This document shows positions 1 through 10,407 of a stretch of 64,000 nt of DNA, one piece after another. A model generated the notes under the pieces. The model did not search any database. It was not told where the DNA came from and was given only the letters and a program-made list of their open reading frames with translations. Each line of letters opens with the position of its first letter. The stretch's first letter is position 1. The stretch is from assembly GCA_947650285.1 (NCBI GenBank), contig CANTFL010001198.1, positions 1-64,000 of the forward strand, written 5' to 3'. The position numbers were made by a program, and so were the translations under genes. This DNA comes from Hyaloperonospora brassicae (Eukaryota > Oomycota > Peronosporomycetes > Peronosporales > Peronosporaceae).

Positions 1-2
1 GA

Positions 3-2638
3 TCTTCTTCGATCCCCACTCCGGACAAGACCTCCACCGGTCAAAACATCCCAACTCCAGATCCGAGCGAGCCAATCTTGCTCCCAAGTACTCGGATCGA
101 GGCCTCAGGTTCGATCGATCAAGCCACTTTAAGCGCCGCGATCGATTCTCTTTACCTTCGCCTGGACCTTTAACAGGCTGTCGTGGATCGATACCAGAGT
201 ATGGAGGCTGCTTTGGAACAGCTGATGATCCAGAATCGTCAGTTGAGCGAGGATCTTCAGGAGCTCCGCACCTCCGCGTCCCCTTTCGTCCGGTTCGCAC
301 AATCGAAGTACGACTCCTTGCGTGAGCGTTATGAAGACGAGTTCAAGCAGAGTGACGCTTTTCGGGAGGCGTTGGCCGACCGGGTCGACCAGACCGCTTT
401 GATCGAGCATCTCAAGTCTCAAATACTCCGGACCGTGCGAGCACGTCATGCCGCTCAGGAGAAAGCCGATCGTGAAGTCGCCGGGGTACGCAAGCAGATG
501 GACGACGCTACCGAGCGGTGGGTGGCTGAAGTCGACAAGTTGTCCAACAGCTTGAACAAGGCGAAGCGCAAGAAGTCGAAGTACAAGAAGACTGGCCTTC
601 AACTCCGCGAGAAACTGTGTCGTGCACTGAAGCAAGTCTCGAGGCTACCGGCCGAACTTGGCGAGGCGCAGGATTCCCTATCCGCCCGATCTGTCAAGTG
701 CGAAAAATTGCGTCGCATCGTGTCGGATCGCGACGTCACTTTGGGCCAGGTGCGGGTTCAGCTCGCGGACATGGCTTCCGAACGCGATCACGCGATAGGA
801 GATCACGCAACCCTCCTGAAGCGCATGGCGTCACTGGTGTCTGAGGATGCGTCAACCGCACCTACAACGGTGGGATCGTCTGCCCCCGCGCCGGCTCTCA
901 CGATTCCTTCGCCAACGACGAACATTCCAGGATCAGATCGTAAGCGATCTCGCGATCCCTTATCATCGTCCGCCCTGCCACCTCCCAAGGAAATGACTCG
1001 ATCCGCGGCTTCCACAGCTAAGTCGTCCCCAGTTTGCAGTCCCAACGTGGCACGATCCGTTTCTGCAAAACACAAGCCACCCACAGTTCCTGATCTCAAG
1101 CCTTCGTCCGCTTCCCGAGACACCCGCGATCCTAAGGGTCGTCGCGGTCCCAAGACTTCGTCCGCTCCCCAAGACACCCGCGATCCTAAGGGTCGCCGCG
1201 ATCCCAAGAATCACCATGATCCGGCGAAGCCTGCAGCTTCCCTGAAACTGGGCAAGTAGAGGCGTCGCGATCCCAGCTTAAGTTCGTCTGAGGAGGAGGA
1301 TACATCTGCCGGTGAAGCCGAGACTTTAGCGGATTTATCCAGTTCGCGATCTTCTAGTCGTCGTCGAGCGACCAATCCGGTGGCAAAACCTTCGGCTGGG
1401 CCTTCTCCAGATCCGATCGTCATAGATTCGCTGAGCCCTCCGCGCGATCTTCCACCTCCGGTTGATCCTGTCTCGCCTGCCAAGACCAAGACCTCTCGTG
1501 TGGACCTTTTCGGAGAGGCTTCCAGCGATTCGGAGGGTGCTATCAGCCTTTCTGACTCGCCTCGTGCTCCCGTCAACTCGATGTTGTCTCTGGCGGATTA
1601 TTACAGCTTGCCTCTCACCAAGGTTTCTCGCGACCAGTGGATCCCCGGATATCTCGATCGTGTACCGCGATCGTCCGTTCAGGTTTCTCCCTGGTCGGCA
1701 CGCAGGGTCAGCTGGACGAGCGTCGCGGAAATGGATATTGACTTCCTGTACCACCATCTATCTCGCCCCAAAGGCTATATTTTCCCGACGGTAATGGTGT
1801 CCAATTGTCCTCCTCCAACATCTGAGTGGACACCCCGGCTGGTATGTTTGGCCCAGATCGCGGCCTTATACGCCCAAGCGCCTTGGGAGATGGCTACACG
1901 TCGGATTGCGCCGATCTCCTTCCCTCGTACCGGCTGGTACGACCAACTTGCCTCGCTATACTTGGAGTTCGAGGATCGAAACCGGCAGGCTTTGTGGGAG
2001 TCGACGCACGCGATCTTCCTGTCCAGCGAACAGCGAGCCCGCGGTCCTGAGTTGGACCAGTTTTGGAAACAACGGAAGCAGCGTCGATCGCGAGCTGGAC
2101 CTCGGTGGAAGGCGATCCTTCAATTCATCCTACAAGGCATGATCGCAGGTCATTGTGATCCGGACATCCTGTTGGATCCCTTCTTTCTGCACTTCCCGTC
2201 GTTCAAGGAGGTTTCCCCCTGGTATCCTGGCTTAGGATGTGACTCCAAGGGCATCCCCAATTCGATCTCCGCTCTCCCGTTGTTAGATTCCGCTGAACCT
2301 TGGCGTTCACAGTATCGTTCTTCTATTGCCGCCCATCCCGGATCGTCGATCGCACGATTGCCAGGTAAGTTCTTTCCTGCCTGATCGCTCGGATTTGATT
2401 CATATAATTCCATAATTTAATATAATCTCTCTTGATCCTTCATCTTGTTCTTCATCTTGAGATCAACTTCTTTTCTTTGCTTTCCAACCGCGATCGGATC
2501 CTTTCGATCCGCTATCATCACTCAAATTACATATAACCCCAATCCATCATCTCACACCACCTCCCTTTAGCATACGCTAACCACTCATCGCTTCGATCAC
2601 CCGTTAATCTTCGGTTTCCTCCTCATGTGACTGCATAA
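3..2638 (+). pseudogene. Antisense coiled-coil gene of Gypsy-A, copy 1 (5' end outside window)
   Basis: One reading frame stays open from position 3 to 2,364 except for two nonsense codons, TAA at 171-173 and TAG at 1,257-1,259. Copy 2 has CAA and CAG at the same places. Exon 1 ends at CAG/GTAAGT (donor at 2,365); a pyrimidine-rich acceptor ends at 2,570; exon 2 (2,571-2,638) ends in TAA and overlaps the pol 3' end tail to tail. The first third is charged heptad-like coiled coil (for example QNRQLSEDLQELR, KRKKSKYKKTGLQ). A Ser/Pro/Arg-rich low-complexity part follows, then a folded-looking C-terminal region rich in Trp and Tyr. I recognise no known domain. Plant Tat-type Gypsy elements are known to carry antisense ORFs, but I cannot claim homology. 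Confidence 0.7.
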
Positions 2639-3395
2639 CTTCAAACCGGTTTTGACTCACACGATTGCGCTTGAAATCTTGCAACAACGCGCCACAGTTC
2701 AGGTCCGCTTCGTCTATCCAGGTCGGATCGTCGTGTTTCTTCCATTGAACCAGAAACTGTCGATGCACTCGGCCACAACGAGTTTTACGTCCTGATCGTA
2801 CATCCAAGATTTTCTCCACTTCGTATTCGTCGGCAGCCAACTCGCCTTCCCAACTATCTTCCGGCAACAACGACTTGTCGAAATCCACACGATCTCCACA
2901 GTCAGTTACCAGCACACTGCTTGGGTGATCCGGGAACTGTAACACTGGCTTTAACTTGAAGACGTGCACTATCTGGAACAATCGGTATGGAGTTCCTGAG
3001 ATCTCCACTCGAACCGCATGTTTCCCACATAACTCCGCCACTCGAAATGGCACATGCCACATATGTGCTAACTTTCGGGCATAGCCGTCTTTTACTCGAT
3101 CCAAGTAGAGCCAAACTTGCGATCCGCACTTAATATCACACACTTCATCATTACCATTGTGTCGATCCGCTCGATCTTGGATCGCGATCCTGAGATGTTC
3201 GTTCACCACTTCTCTTGCCTTCTGATATTGACGCTGGATGTTATATCGACATCTTCTAGGGTCAGCATCGCGTGTTTTAGTGCTCCCGAACGGTAGTGTT
3301 GCTTCCAATGTCGATCTTGGACCCCAGCCATGGATCGAATAGAACGGAGTATCTCCACGGATCCGATCGTGTGCCGTATTCATGGCAAATGTCAA
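2604..3395 (-). pseudogene. Gypsy-A copy 1 integrase C-terminus and chromodomain
   Basis: This is the 3' end of pol. Residues ~20-100 match the end of the integrase catalytic region and the GPY/F-like module (MWHVPFRVAELCGKHAVRVE). Residues ~190-250 form a chromodomain (YEVEKILDVRSGRK, then FLVQWKKHDDPTWIDE), which in chromoviruses guides integration to particular chromatin. The upstream part of integrase is in other frames. A TAA at 3,426-3,428 lies in the joining stretch and is shared with copy 2. The last 35 bases overlap exon 2 of the antisense gene. Confidence 0.85.
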
Positions 3396-3460
3396 TCTTT
3401 CTGCGTATTCATCCCAGTCTTTCTGTTATACGTCCGTGACGTACATCTTAAGTGACCGAG

Positions 3461-3703
3461 TCAACGTCTGTACCATACGCTCCGCAGTTCCGTTCGCTTG
3501 CGGTCGGTAGCCATGGTCGCACGTTGCTTCTGCCCTGCGATCCGATTAAATGCTCGAAAAAAGTCGGACATAAATCCAGGCTCCCTGTCGTGACGTATAA
3601 CTTCACTGGCTCCAAATCTTCGAAACACACATTCTTCATATCCTTCACCGATCGTTTGCGCGATTCTCGACGAAGTTGCTCTCGCGATCACATATTCTGA
3701 CAA
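3461..3703 (-). pseudogene. Gypsy-A copy 1 integrase core, middle segment
   Basis: This segment holds the second catalytic Asp region (RHDREPGFMSDFFRAF) of the DDE integrase. The Glu-containing stretch (YRPQANGTAERM) follows in a shifted frame around 3,440-3,520. Frame changes at both ends separate it from the flanking pol ORFs, and the same breaks occur in copy 2. Catalysis would need all three segments in one frame, so this copy cannot encode active integrase. Confidence 0.75.
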
Positions 3704-3708
3704 AAGAT

Positions 3709-5112
3709 CTATCCACAGCAGCAGTTCTGGTTTCCTTTAAATGACCGCGGCAACGATGGTATACGATCCATCGCGATCACCTGAAATGGGTATGTATCCT
3801 GTATGTTTCCCGGGGATCTGCCGCAGATCGCGGGTAGACCCTTCCCGGTTGTACAGTCCACGCATTCGCCAACATAACGTTGTATGCTCCGATACAATTC
3901 TCCCCAGTGAAAATTGGATCTGATCCGCTGATAAGTCCTCCCGATCTCCTGGTGACCACCCTCTAAGCTCGTGTGGTAATGGTGCATAAAGTTTTCCTGC
4001 AACAATTCCGGTACAACCAGACGGACCATCTCCATACGATCGTCCGATTCTTTAGCGGACCGGGGGCTGAAGAACAGCAATCCGTTTTCGTCCACTTCGT
4101 AGTCTGGAGCGATTCGAGCGCATAATTTTGCATCCTTTGCGTTGAATTGGGTCAGATCTCCCACAAGATATTCCTTCAGGTTGGCGATCAAGCTCTCTTC
4201 CTCTTGCGCTTGTTTTATCCGCTCGATCCGCATCCGCTGCACTATTTCTTCTTGTAAAACTTCGGGTTGTTGACGCCTTTGCTGCGCGGATCGTGTGATC
4301 ACTGTCATTTTCACCACGCGATCCTTCCTTTCCGGCAGGAGCAACTCGTTAAGCCTGTTGACGGAAATCAAATATTGCAATTCTTGATCTGATTTCACAA
4401 TGACACCTTCCTCTTGCTGCAAAGCTGCACTGGCTAGTCGATCCGCGCTTTGGTTCCACTCCCTCTTCATGTGTGAGAACTCGTGTTTTGGCCAAGATCG
4501 AAGCTTCTGCATTGCTTTATGACGCAGCAACTGTAGCCTAGGCGCTTTGCAACCCATCTCTCCCCGCATTTGCCTGATCACTAGGTTCGAGTCACCACAT
4601 ATAATGACTCGTCCCCTAGTTTGGTTGTCCAGCAGATCGAGACCCAACAACAGGCCACGATATTCCGCCGCATTCACCGTCAGATCTGCCGCGTATTCCG
4701 AAGCGGCCGAGATGACGGTCCATTCGGGTAGCTTCCACACGATCGCACTATATGCCCCACTCTTCCGTTTAGACCGTGCCGATCCGTCGAAACTGACCAC
4801 CAACAGGCATTCATCCGTACCTACCGTGGGAGGTAGCATAGTTACCAATTGTTTGGGTTTCTTCTGTGGAGCGATCGCAATCAACACAGCATCGACCTCA
4901 TCCCGCGGAGTTATGCTAGCTGCGAGAGCGCCTAGTATTTCATCTTCTCCTTTAGTACATCTCTTGACCTCCAGTGTCCAGTTCGATAGCAACGCAGCCC
5001 ATCTTCCCAGTCTCCCATTGAGGCCAGACGATTGGACTAGCCAAGCTAATGTCGAATATCGAGTGAGCACTCTGATCTCTCGGGATACTAGCATGGTGTA
5101 GCATACTTCCAA
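3709..5112 (-). CDS. Gypsy-A copy 1 pol fragment: RNase H linker, second RNase H, integrase N-terminus
   Basis: An open frame of 467 codons. Residues ~1-90 are the tail of the first RNase H or connection region. Residues ~105-240 are a complete type I RNase H with the expected acidic positions: SFDGSAR, NAAEYRGLLLGL, CGDSNLVIRQM and a final SADRLAS. This second domain is additional to the RT-linked RNase H, which has lost its first Asp. Residues ~375-440 carry the HHCC zinc-binding module of integrase (HYHTSLEGGH, then CVDC), then the first catalytic Asp (IAMDRIP). The frame ends at a frameshift that copy 2 shares. The copy 2 protein differs by only about three residues. Confidence 0.85.
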   Translation of the reverse strand: MEVCYTMLVSREIRVLTRYSTLAWLVQSSGLNGRLGRWAALLSNWTLEVKRCTKGEDEILGALAASITPRDEVDAVLIAIAPQKKPKQLVTMLPPTVGTDECLLVVSFDGSARSKRKSGAYSAIVWKLPEWTVISAASEYAADLTVNAAEYRGLLLGLDLLDNQTRGRVIICGDSNLVIRQMRGEMGCKAPRLQLLRHKAMQKLRSWPKHEFSHMKREWNQSADRLASAALQQEEGVIVKSDQELQYLISVNRLNELLLPERKDRVVKMTVITRSAQQRRQQPEVLQEEIVQRMRIERIKQAQEEESLIANLKEYLVGDLTQFNAKDAKLCARIAPDYEVDENGLLFFSPRSAKESDDRMEMVRLVVPELLQENFMHHYHTSLEGGHQEIGRTYQRIRSNFHWGELYRSIQRYVGECVDCTTGKGLPAICGRSPGNIQDTYPFQVIAMDRIPSLPRSFKGNQNCCCG

Positions 5113-5774
5113 GATTCGAAGTAGGGATAAAATTCTTTCTCCGCCATATTATAATTAACTTCATTCGGCTTCAGTGTGCGACTCGTGAATGTCACTGGCC
5201 AGTATACGCCGTCATATTCTTGTAACAGAGATGCCGATACCGCCCACTTACTAGCATACACCACGATCACTGGCAGTCGATCTGAATCGAAATGTTTGAG
5301 GATCGGGGTTGTAGCGATCTTGGCCTTCAGCAAAGCGAATGAAATGGCGGCCCTTTCCCACCGAGATCGCTCATTTTGATCATGCTCATCCCTTTGTAAT
5401 GCGTTATCGCAACTTCCCGACGTCTCACCACGATCTCCCATACGGCTCATCTCAAAACAATCCGCCTCTCATAACTCGTACAACACCGATGCATATACTG
5501 CAAAATCTTCTATAAAGCGACTGTAATAGTTCAAGCTACCCAGGAACGATTGCATGGATCGCAAAGTTGTGGGAAAAGGAATATTCACCAGCGATCCTAG
5601 GTCTTTAGGATTGGCTTCCAGCCCAGCCAAAGATACCTGATGGCCTAAGTAATCCACCTTACGCTGTCCCCAAAAACTCTTGGTCAGACTGATCGACAGA
5701 TTCCATCGATCGCATGCTGTCAATAAACTTTCGACCTTGTCGTACAGAGATATCCATGACGTAGCCGAGGTCAA
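5088..5774 (-). pseudogene. Gypsy-A copy 1 RT C-terminal part and degenerate first RNase H
   Basis: Begins just after the RT catalytic box (SYIDDIL, read in a frame offset from the upstream ORF). It covers the RT thumb (KSFWGQRKVDYLGHQVS, SMQSFLGSLNYYSRF) and an RNase H-like region in which the usual catalytic Asp is replaced by Tyr (VVYASKWAVSASLLQEY). A stop near 5,468 interrupts it where copy 2 reads Arg (CGA to TGA). The rest of the pol frame continues into 3,709-5,112 with a frame change. Confidence 0.8.
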
Positions 5775-6217
5775 TATATCGTCAATATAAGATCTTCGCC
5801 CAGCACGGACGGCGCTTGATCCGTTTTCGGCCCTCCTTCAGTAAACACATCAGCTAATTTAGGATGATCCGTTGTATTCACATTCTTATCTGCGCCGATC
5901 TTGAGATACCCATATAGAGCATTATCAATGAAACGCTGATAAATCTGTGGGGCGTTCTTCAATCCAAAAGGCATTCGCAACAATTCAAACAGACATGACG
6001 GCGTGATAAACGCAGAGATCGATCTTGCTCGTTCGGTCATCTCTACCACCCAAAATCCACTCGCCATGTCCAGCGAACAATACCACATTGCTTTGTCTAT
6101 GTCCTGCAACAATTCACTGATAAGTGGCATAGAGTACACCATCAGCCGTGTTAGCTGATTAGCCCGTCGATAGTCGATACACAGTCGGATATCTTCTCCA
6201 TTTTTCTTAATAATCAC
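5771..6217 (-). pseudogene. Gypsy-A copy 1 reverse transcriptase fingers and palm
   Basis: Clear RT motifs: DIRLCIDYRRANQLT, then SLDMASGFWVVEM and LLRMPFGLKNAPQIYQRF. The catalytic YIDD box lies just past the end in another frame, so the RT is split by a frameshift at its active site. Copy 2 has the same break. Upstream codons (to ~6,360) keep recognisable RT N-terminal sequence (APKFREKLADLI) with stops. Confidence 0.85.
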
Positions 6218-7092
6218 GACTATTGGTGATGCTCACGGCAATTGCAAAGGTCGGATAATCTTGGCTGACAGGCCTTATATCAGATCGGCCAACTTCTCAC
6301 GAAACTTTGGCGCAACAGGTCGTACACTCTGAGCGATTGGCCTCGCCTCTCCCAGATCAATATCACAAACGGCCCTGCGTGCTGCAGTGGGTAATGCATT
6401 TACTCCCGATCAACAGGTGACGACTCCTCCATATCAGTTGTCGCAAATCCTCTTGATCCTCAGTCAAGGGCATTCCAGGATCGCCAACTTGGACATCGTC
6501 TATTGTTATCTCGGTTGGAGATACGGTTATCTCCGGCAGCACGGCCATGTGTTGTTCCACATCTTCCGCGAACAGTTCACCTCCCTCGTGGTAGTATGTC
6601 GATTCATCTGGTACATCCCTCTCCATTACTTCGTCTTCGATCGTAACAACTTCCACGTCGTCGTCTAGTCGTGTAGCCTGGCTATGCACCTTCCGATCTT
6701 CTGCCTCGATCCCGTCTGGGTGACAGTTGGACTATCCTTGTAACGGATCAGTTGTCTCCTGGTGGTCTTTCGCTATCATAGTCTCCTTTGCGACCATGTC
6801 CTCTTCACCCGACGGTTCTGGCGTATTCCGCAATACGTTGACTGCACATGATCCCATCATCGATCCATCATCCTTGTCTTCATCATTCCTTCCACTCGTA
6901 TATTCGTCATGCAACTCCTCATTCGAGTCACCATTAGCGTCAGATGGTGAGGTGATCTCTACCGAATCCTTGATGTCGTCTGATCTCCATTTTGAGCGCG
7001 ACAAAATTCGGGTAGGTTTCTCATACGTAGGATGATCCACTAACGGGTCCGTGTAAGCTTCGGCTTCTTCTTCTTCTCGATCTGTAGTGGCC

Positions 7093-7773
7093 TCATAAGG
7101 CCAATGTCTGCCATTCCATGTATCGCCGCGATCCTACAGATACATATCCTTTATATCGCGGGATCATGCCTTCTGTCATCCACATCGCCAAAGGGGCTCC
7201 GCTGTTTAAGATCAGGTCGCGATCGCTTACATTTGTAAGCTGCAGGAACTTAATCCTTCCGGGACCATTCGTCACGGTAGTAATCCACGCTACATCTCGT
7301 CGCACCCAAAGCTTCGATTTAGGAGGGTTGACACCGATCCTTAATTCCGCTGATCTGCCGGCCGCAATGGCTATATGTTGATCGTTAATGTTGACCGCCG
7401 ATATATTCGATCGGTACGGTGGTCTTCGTCCAGCCAGACAGATTTGGAACTCATCGGGCAGGCAAAGGGTCCCGTCGGCCAAATCCAAACGGACACCTGC
7501 AGGAACCATGAAGTCCATGCCTAGTATAGCTTCTTGACCGACTTGATCCCCAACCCAGACATCAAAATAATACACTAGTGATCCGTTCAGTGTGATCTTG
7601 ATCTTGGTCCGTCCTACCGTCATATAAGTACTCTCTTCGATCCCAACACATTCTTGTGTTTGGTTCTCGTCTATCACACACCCTACCTTACGAGCAAAGG
7701 TAGTGTCGATGATCGAGACTTCTGCACCAGAGTCAAACAGAAAGGTAGCCTTCTCATTGTTGATCTTGCCCAC
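7093..7773 (-). pseudogene. Gypsy-A copy 1 retropepsin-like aspartic protease
   Basis: Contains the catalytic FDSGAEVSIIDTTFA motif near the start and the ILGMDFM motif about 75 residues later, typical of Gypsy protease, which cleaves the gag-pol polyprotein. The frame stays open about 75 codons further than in copy 2, where a TAA interrupts at the equivalent of NPPKS. Downstream (6,360-7,090) lies an acidic, poorly conserved spacer before RT with no domain I recognise. Confidence 0.8.
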
Positions 7774-8054
7774 TGCTTTTGCTTGTTTAAACCATTTTCC
7801 CGGAGTTTGATACTTCTAGTATCCCCTCGACTCACCAGGGGTAAGATCGAGCTCCATCTCCACCGGGGATCGGGCATAATAGTCCACTCGCTTCACAATT
7901 GATATCGAAGAGGTTCGTTCTGAACAATTACGTGTATTAAAGATCGGATCGCGCCGATCCTTAACTCCTTGGTCATCCGACTTCTTTTCAACAAATGCGT
8001 ACATGCATAGCCCAGAACGCTCGGCTCGTGCCAGATTCCAACCTGGCGAGCGTC

Positions 8055-9361
8055 CTAGTTTAACATTTCTTCGACCTTCGGAGGAAACATCCCCGCATGC
8101 TTAGTAGGCACATACCACTGGCGGATCAAGTTAAAGAACTCTTCCATGGGGCATTTGCCATTCTCATGTACCTCTCCGCAGGATGCACACACGTAGAAGC
8201 ACTTGTCCGATGGATGCCCTTTGCGAACGCACTTCTGACATGTTAGTCTCTGCCAGCATCCACGATCATCATGTCGCGTCGATCCGCAGTGGGTGCATGC
8301 CTTCGTTTTTCCACCTCGATCACGTCCATCTTCTTCACCAGCATTCTTCTGTCAGGTACGCCGATCTTGACCCGATCTTTCTCGACCAGATGTAGTGGTC
8401 ACACAAACTCAGCGGCGATCCTTGTCTTCATCTGATCCACTCAAATCCGATTCCGATCCGCTACTTTCGAACCGCTCACGGATCGCCCTCACCGCCCGAG
8501 CAGTCTTGGATGACGTAGGATTTGGATAGGCATTCGCTCGCTGGTGGAACTTGTTCGATCCTGTCGGCGTCTTCAACTGACGACTCTCCATCCTTTAGCA
8601 TGCACGCAACGTTTCATCCAACTCGTTGACATCGGTCAATCGTAGTAGGGTCAGCTGCTTGGCCAGATCGCGATCGTCCAACGTGGCAATGAAATGTTCC
8701 ACATGTTCACGACGAGTGTCCGCCGTGGCCATCCTCTCGTCTCGGATCGCGATCTTGGCATGCTTAGCCGCGACATTTAGGCGGTGTAGATACTCCTGTG
8801 GATTTTTATCTGATCGTTTCCGTGCGATATAGTATTGTCTGGCCAGGGACACCCCTTGTCCTCCATACTGTACCATAAACTCATCCAGCAGTCTCTTCCA
8901 CTTCTTCCGAGTAGATCGACTTAGTTGGTTGTACCAGTTTCGAGCGGGTCCTGTCAGCAGATCTCCGAAAACCAAACACTTCTCCTCATGTGGTGCTTGA
9001 TCTCGCAAGAAGGCTGATTTATCCTTGCTGATCCAGCTTCTGGCCCGATCTTCATCTCGATACTTGCCACTGAATTCTTTTAGCTCCGTCATCGCCGACA
9101 CCCGAATGCGTTGAGGTATGCTACCACCATCTTGCAACGTCTCGGTCGTAGCTTCCATAGCGTGTCTACGATCTTCTTGTCCCAAATCATCTGAACTGAT
9201 GTCGTCAGGGTCGAAAAACTTCGATTGACTGCTGAGCGACTGCAATGATTCCATCTCCACATCGGGGGTGTATCTTCTATGGGGTCGAGCAAACTTGATG
9301 CTTTGGCTAGGATAGATAGCTTGATACGATCGATTCCGTTAATTAGGCGAAAACGTTCCAT
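8055..9361 (-). pseudogene. Gypsy-A copy 1 gag: capsid-like domain and zinc knuckles
   Basis: One frame covers a retrotransposon gag domain (residues ~90-250: LTGPARNWYNQLSRSTRKKW, then ARKRSDKNPQEYLHRL), an acidic Ser/Asp stretch, and three closely spaced Cys/His motifs of CX2CX3-4HX4C type that should bind the RNA genome. Three nonsense codons (near 8,593, 8,409 and 8,352) interrupt it, and all three are also present in copy 2. The stretch 9,100-9,475 is markedly more diverged from copy 2 than the rest. Confidence 0.75.
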
Positions 9362-9416
9362 GGCCTCATCGAGGTATGTCTGCAGGAGTCCTTGCGTGGT
9401 AGTCGTCATCTGCGCT

Positions 9417-10064
9417 TTAGCACCTGTGGCCTTCGATCGCGAGTTCAGCTTCACCGACTTGACTCGATTGCATAGATGTGTTGCACCACTTAAGCCTAGA
9501 GACATCCGTTGGATGCCGACCGAATCGTCCGACTCCATTTCTGATTCCGCCGAGGCATATTGAGACGGTATGATAACCTCTCGGGACCTCGGCGATCGTA
9601 GCAACCGCTTTATCCGCGGATTCGCACTTCCCCGTCAGATTAATTAGCTTGTCATACAGCGATCGACACGCATGGATCATCTGATCCTGATCGTATTCCA
9701 GCAGTTCGTTAGCATCAAACGCCCCAGCGACGTATCCAGCCTCTTGAAACAGCTGGATGATCGCGCTGATCCCTTCTACTGCGTTAGTCGCCACCTTCAT
9801 CCGGGATATCGGGCCTTGTATCTCTCCGATTAGCTTAGGGTTCAGTATCCGTAGCACGGGGTCGCTCGATAGCAGATTCTTGAGCGCCTTCCAATGGAAT
9901 CTCTACTCCAGTTGATCCAACTGCCATCCTTCCAGCTTCATATCCAGAGCATCGTCTACGAACTTGATCGGCTTCACGATCGCTTTCTCCTTGTGATCGT
10001 GTCGATCCGATCTGGGCTCTTCTTTCTTCACCCAATCTGTCTTTAAAGTCGTCTTCTTTGACAT
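9417..10064 (-). pseudogene. Gypsy-A copy 1 gag N-terminal ORF
   Basis: Equivalent to the intact 215-codon ORF at 23,889-24,536 of copy 2. The start [17 protein letters not shown] is lysine-rich, followed by a helical region ([20 protein letters not shown]). A TAG at 9,903-9,905 breaks it where copy 2 has CAG. It is probably the N-terminal matrix-like part of gag. I do not recognise a named family, and the link to the downstream gag frame is broken in both copies. Confidence 0.6.
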
Positions 10065-10387
10065 TGCATGAGTGGTCTTGTGTAGTTTCTGTTCAGTTTT
10101 CGCTGAAGGGTTTTCACCCAGCGGATCGTGTTTTGCAGCACGATCCGCGGTGGTCCTCAAAGGGACTATAGGAGGGGGTCGAGGTTTATCTTCCAGATCG
10201 ATTGATCGATCTTCCTCTTTTATTTTCTTGTCATCAGAGCCCCTCCCAAAACTCTGATAATCCGGCGATCCTTTAACATCACGCGTCGCAGGGCGATCCC
10301 TTCTCCTCAAACGCTTCCATCCCAGGATCAATCTTGATTTTCACTTCTTGACTTGGGGACTCACGGTGAAATCCCGAGCCACCAGAA

Positions 10388-10406
10388 GATCCGGGCTCGC
10401 GCACCA
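10388..10406 (-). other. Primer binding site of Gypsy-A copy 1
   Basis: Starts with TGG one base after the LTR end (TGGTGCGCGAGCCCGGAT on the - strand), as expected for pairing with the CCA end of a tRNA. I could not identify the tRNA with confidence. Confidence 0.6.
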
Positions 10407-10407
10407 T

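Noticed and set aside
3..182. GTG at 183 as the start of the antisense protein
   Set aside because: The frame is open upstream in copy 2 and only interrupted by a TAA in copy 1. The true start lies near the 3' LTR, as at 34,118 in copy 2.
4547..5101. 184-codon frame on the strand opposite pol (also 28,851-29,405)
   Set aside because: It mirrors the second RNase H coding region in both copies. It has no start context or domain and is a shadow of a real gene.
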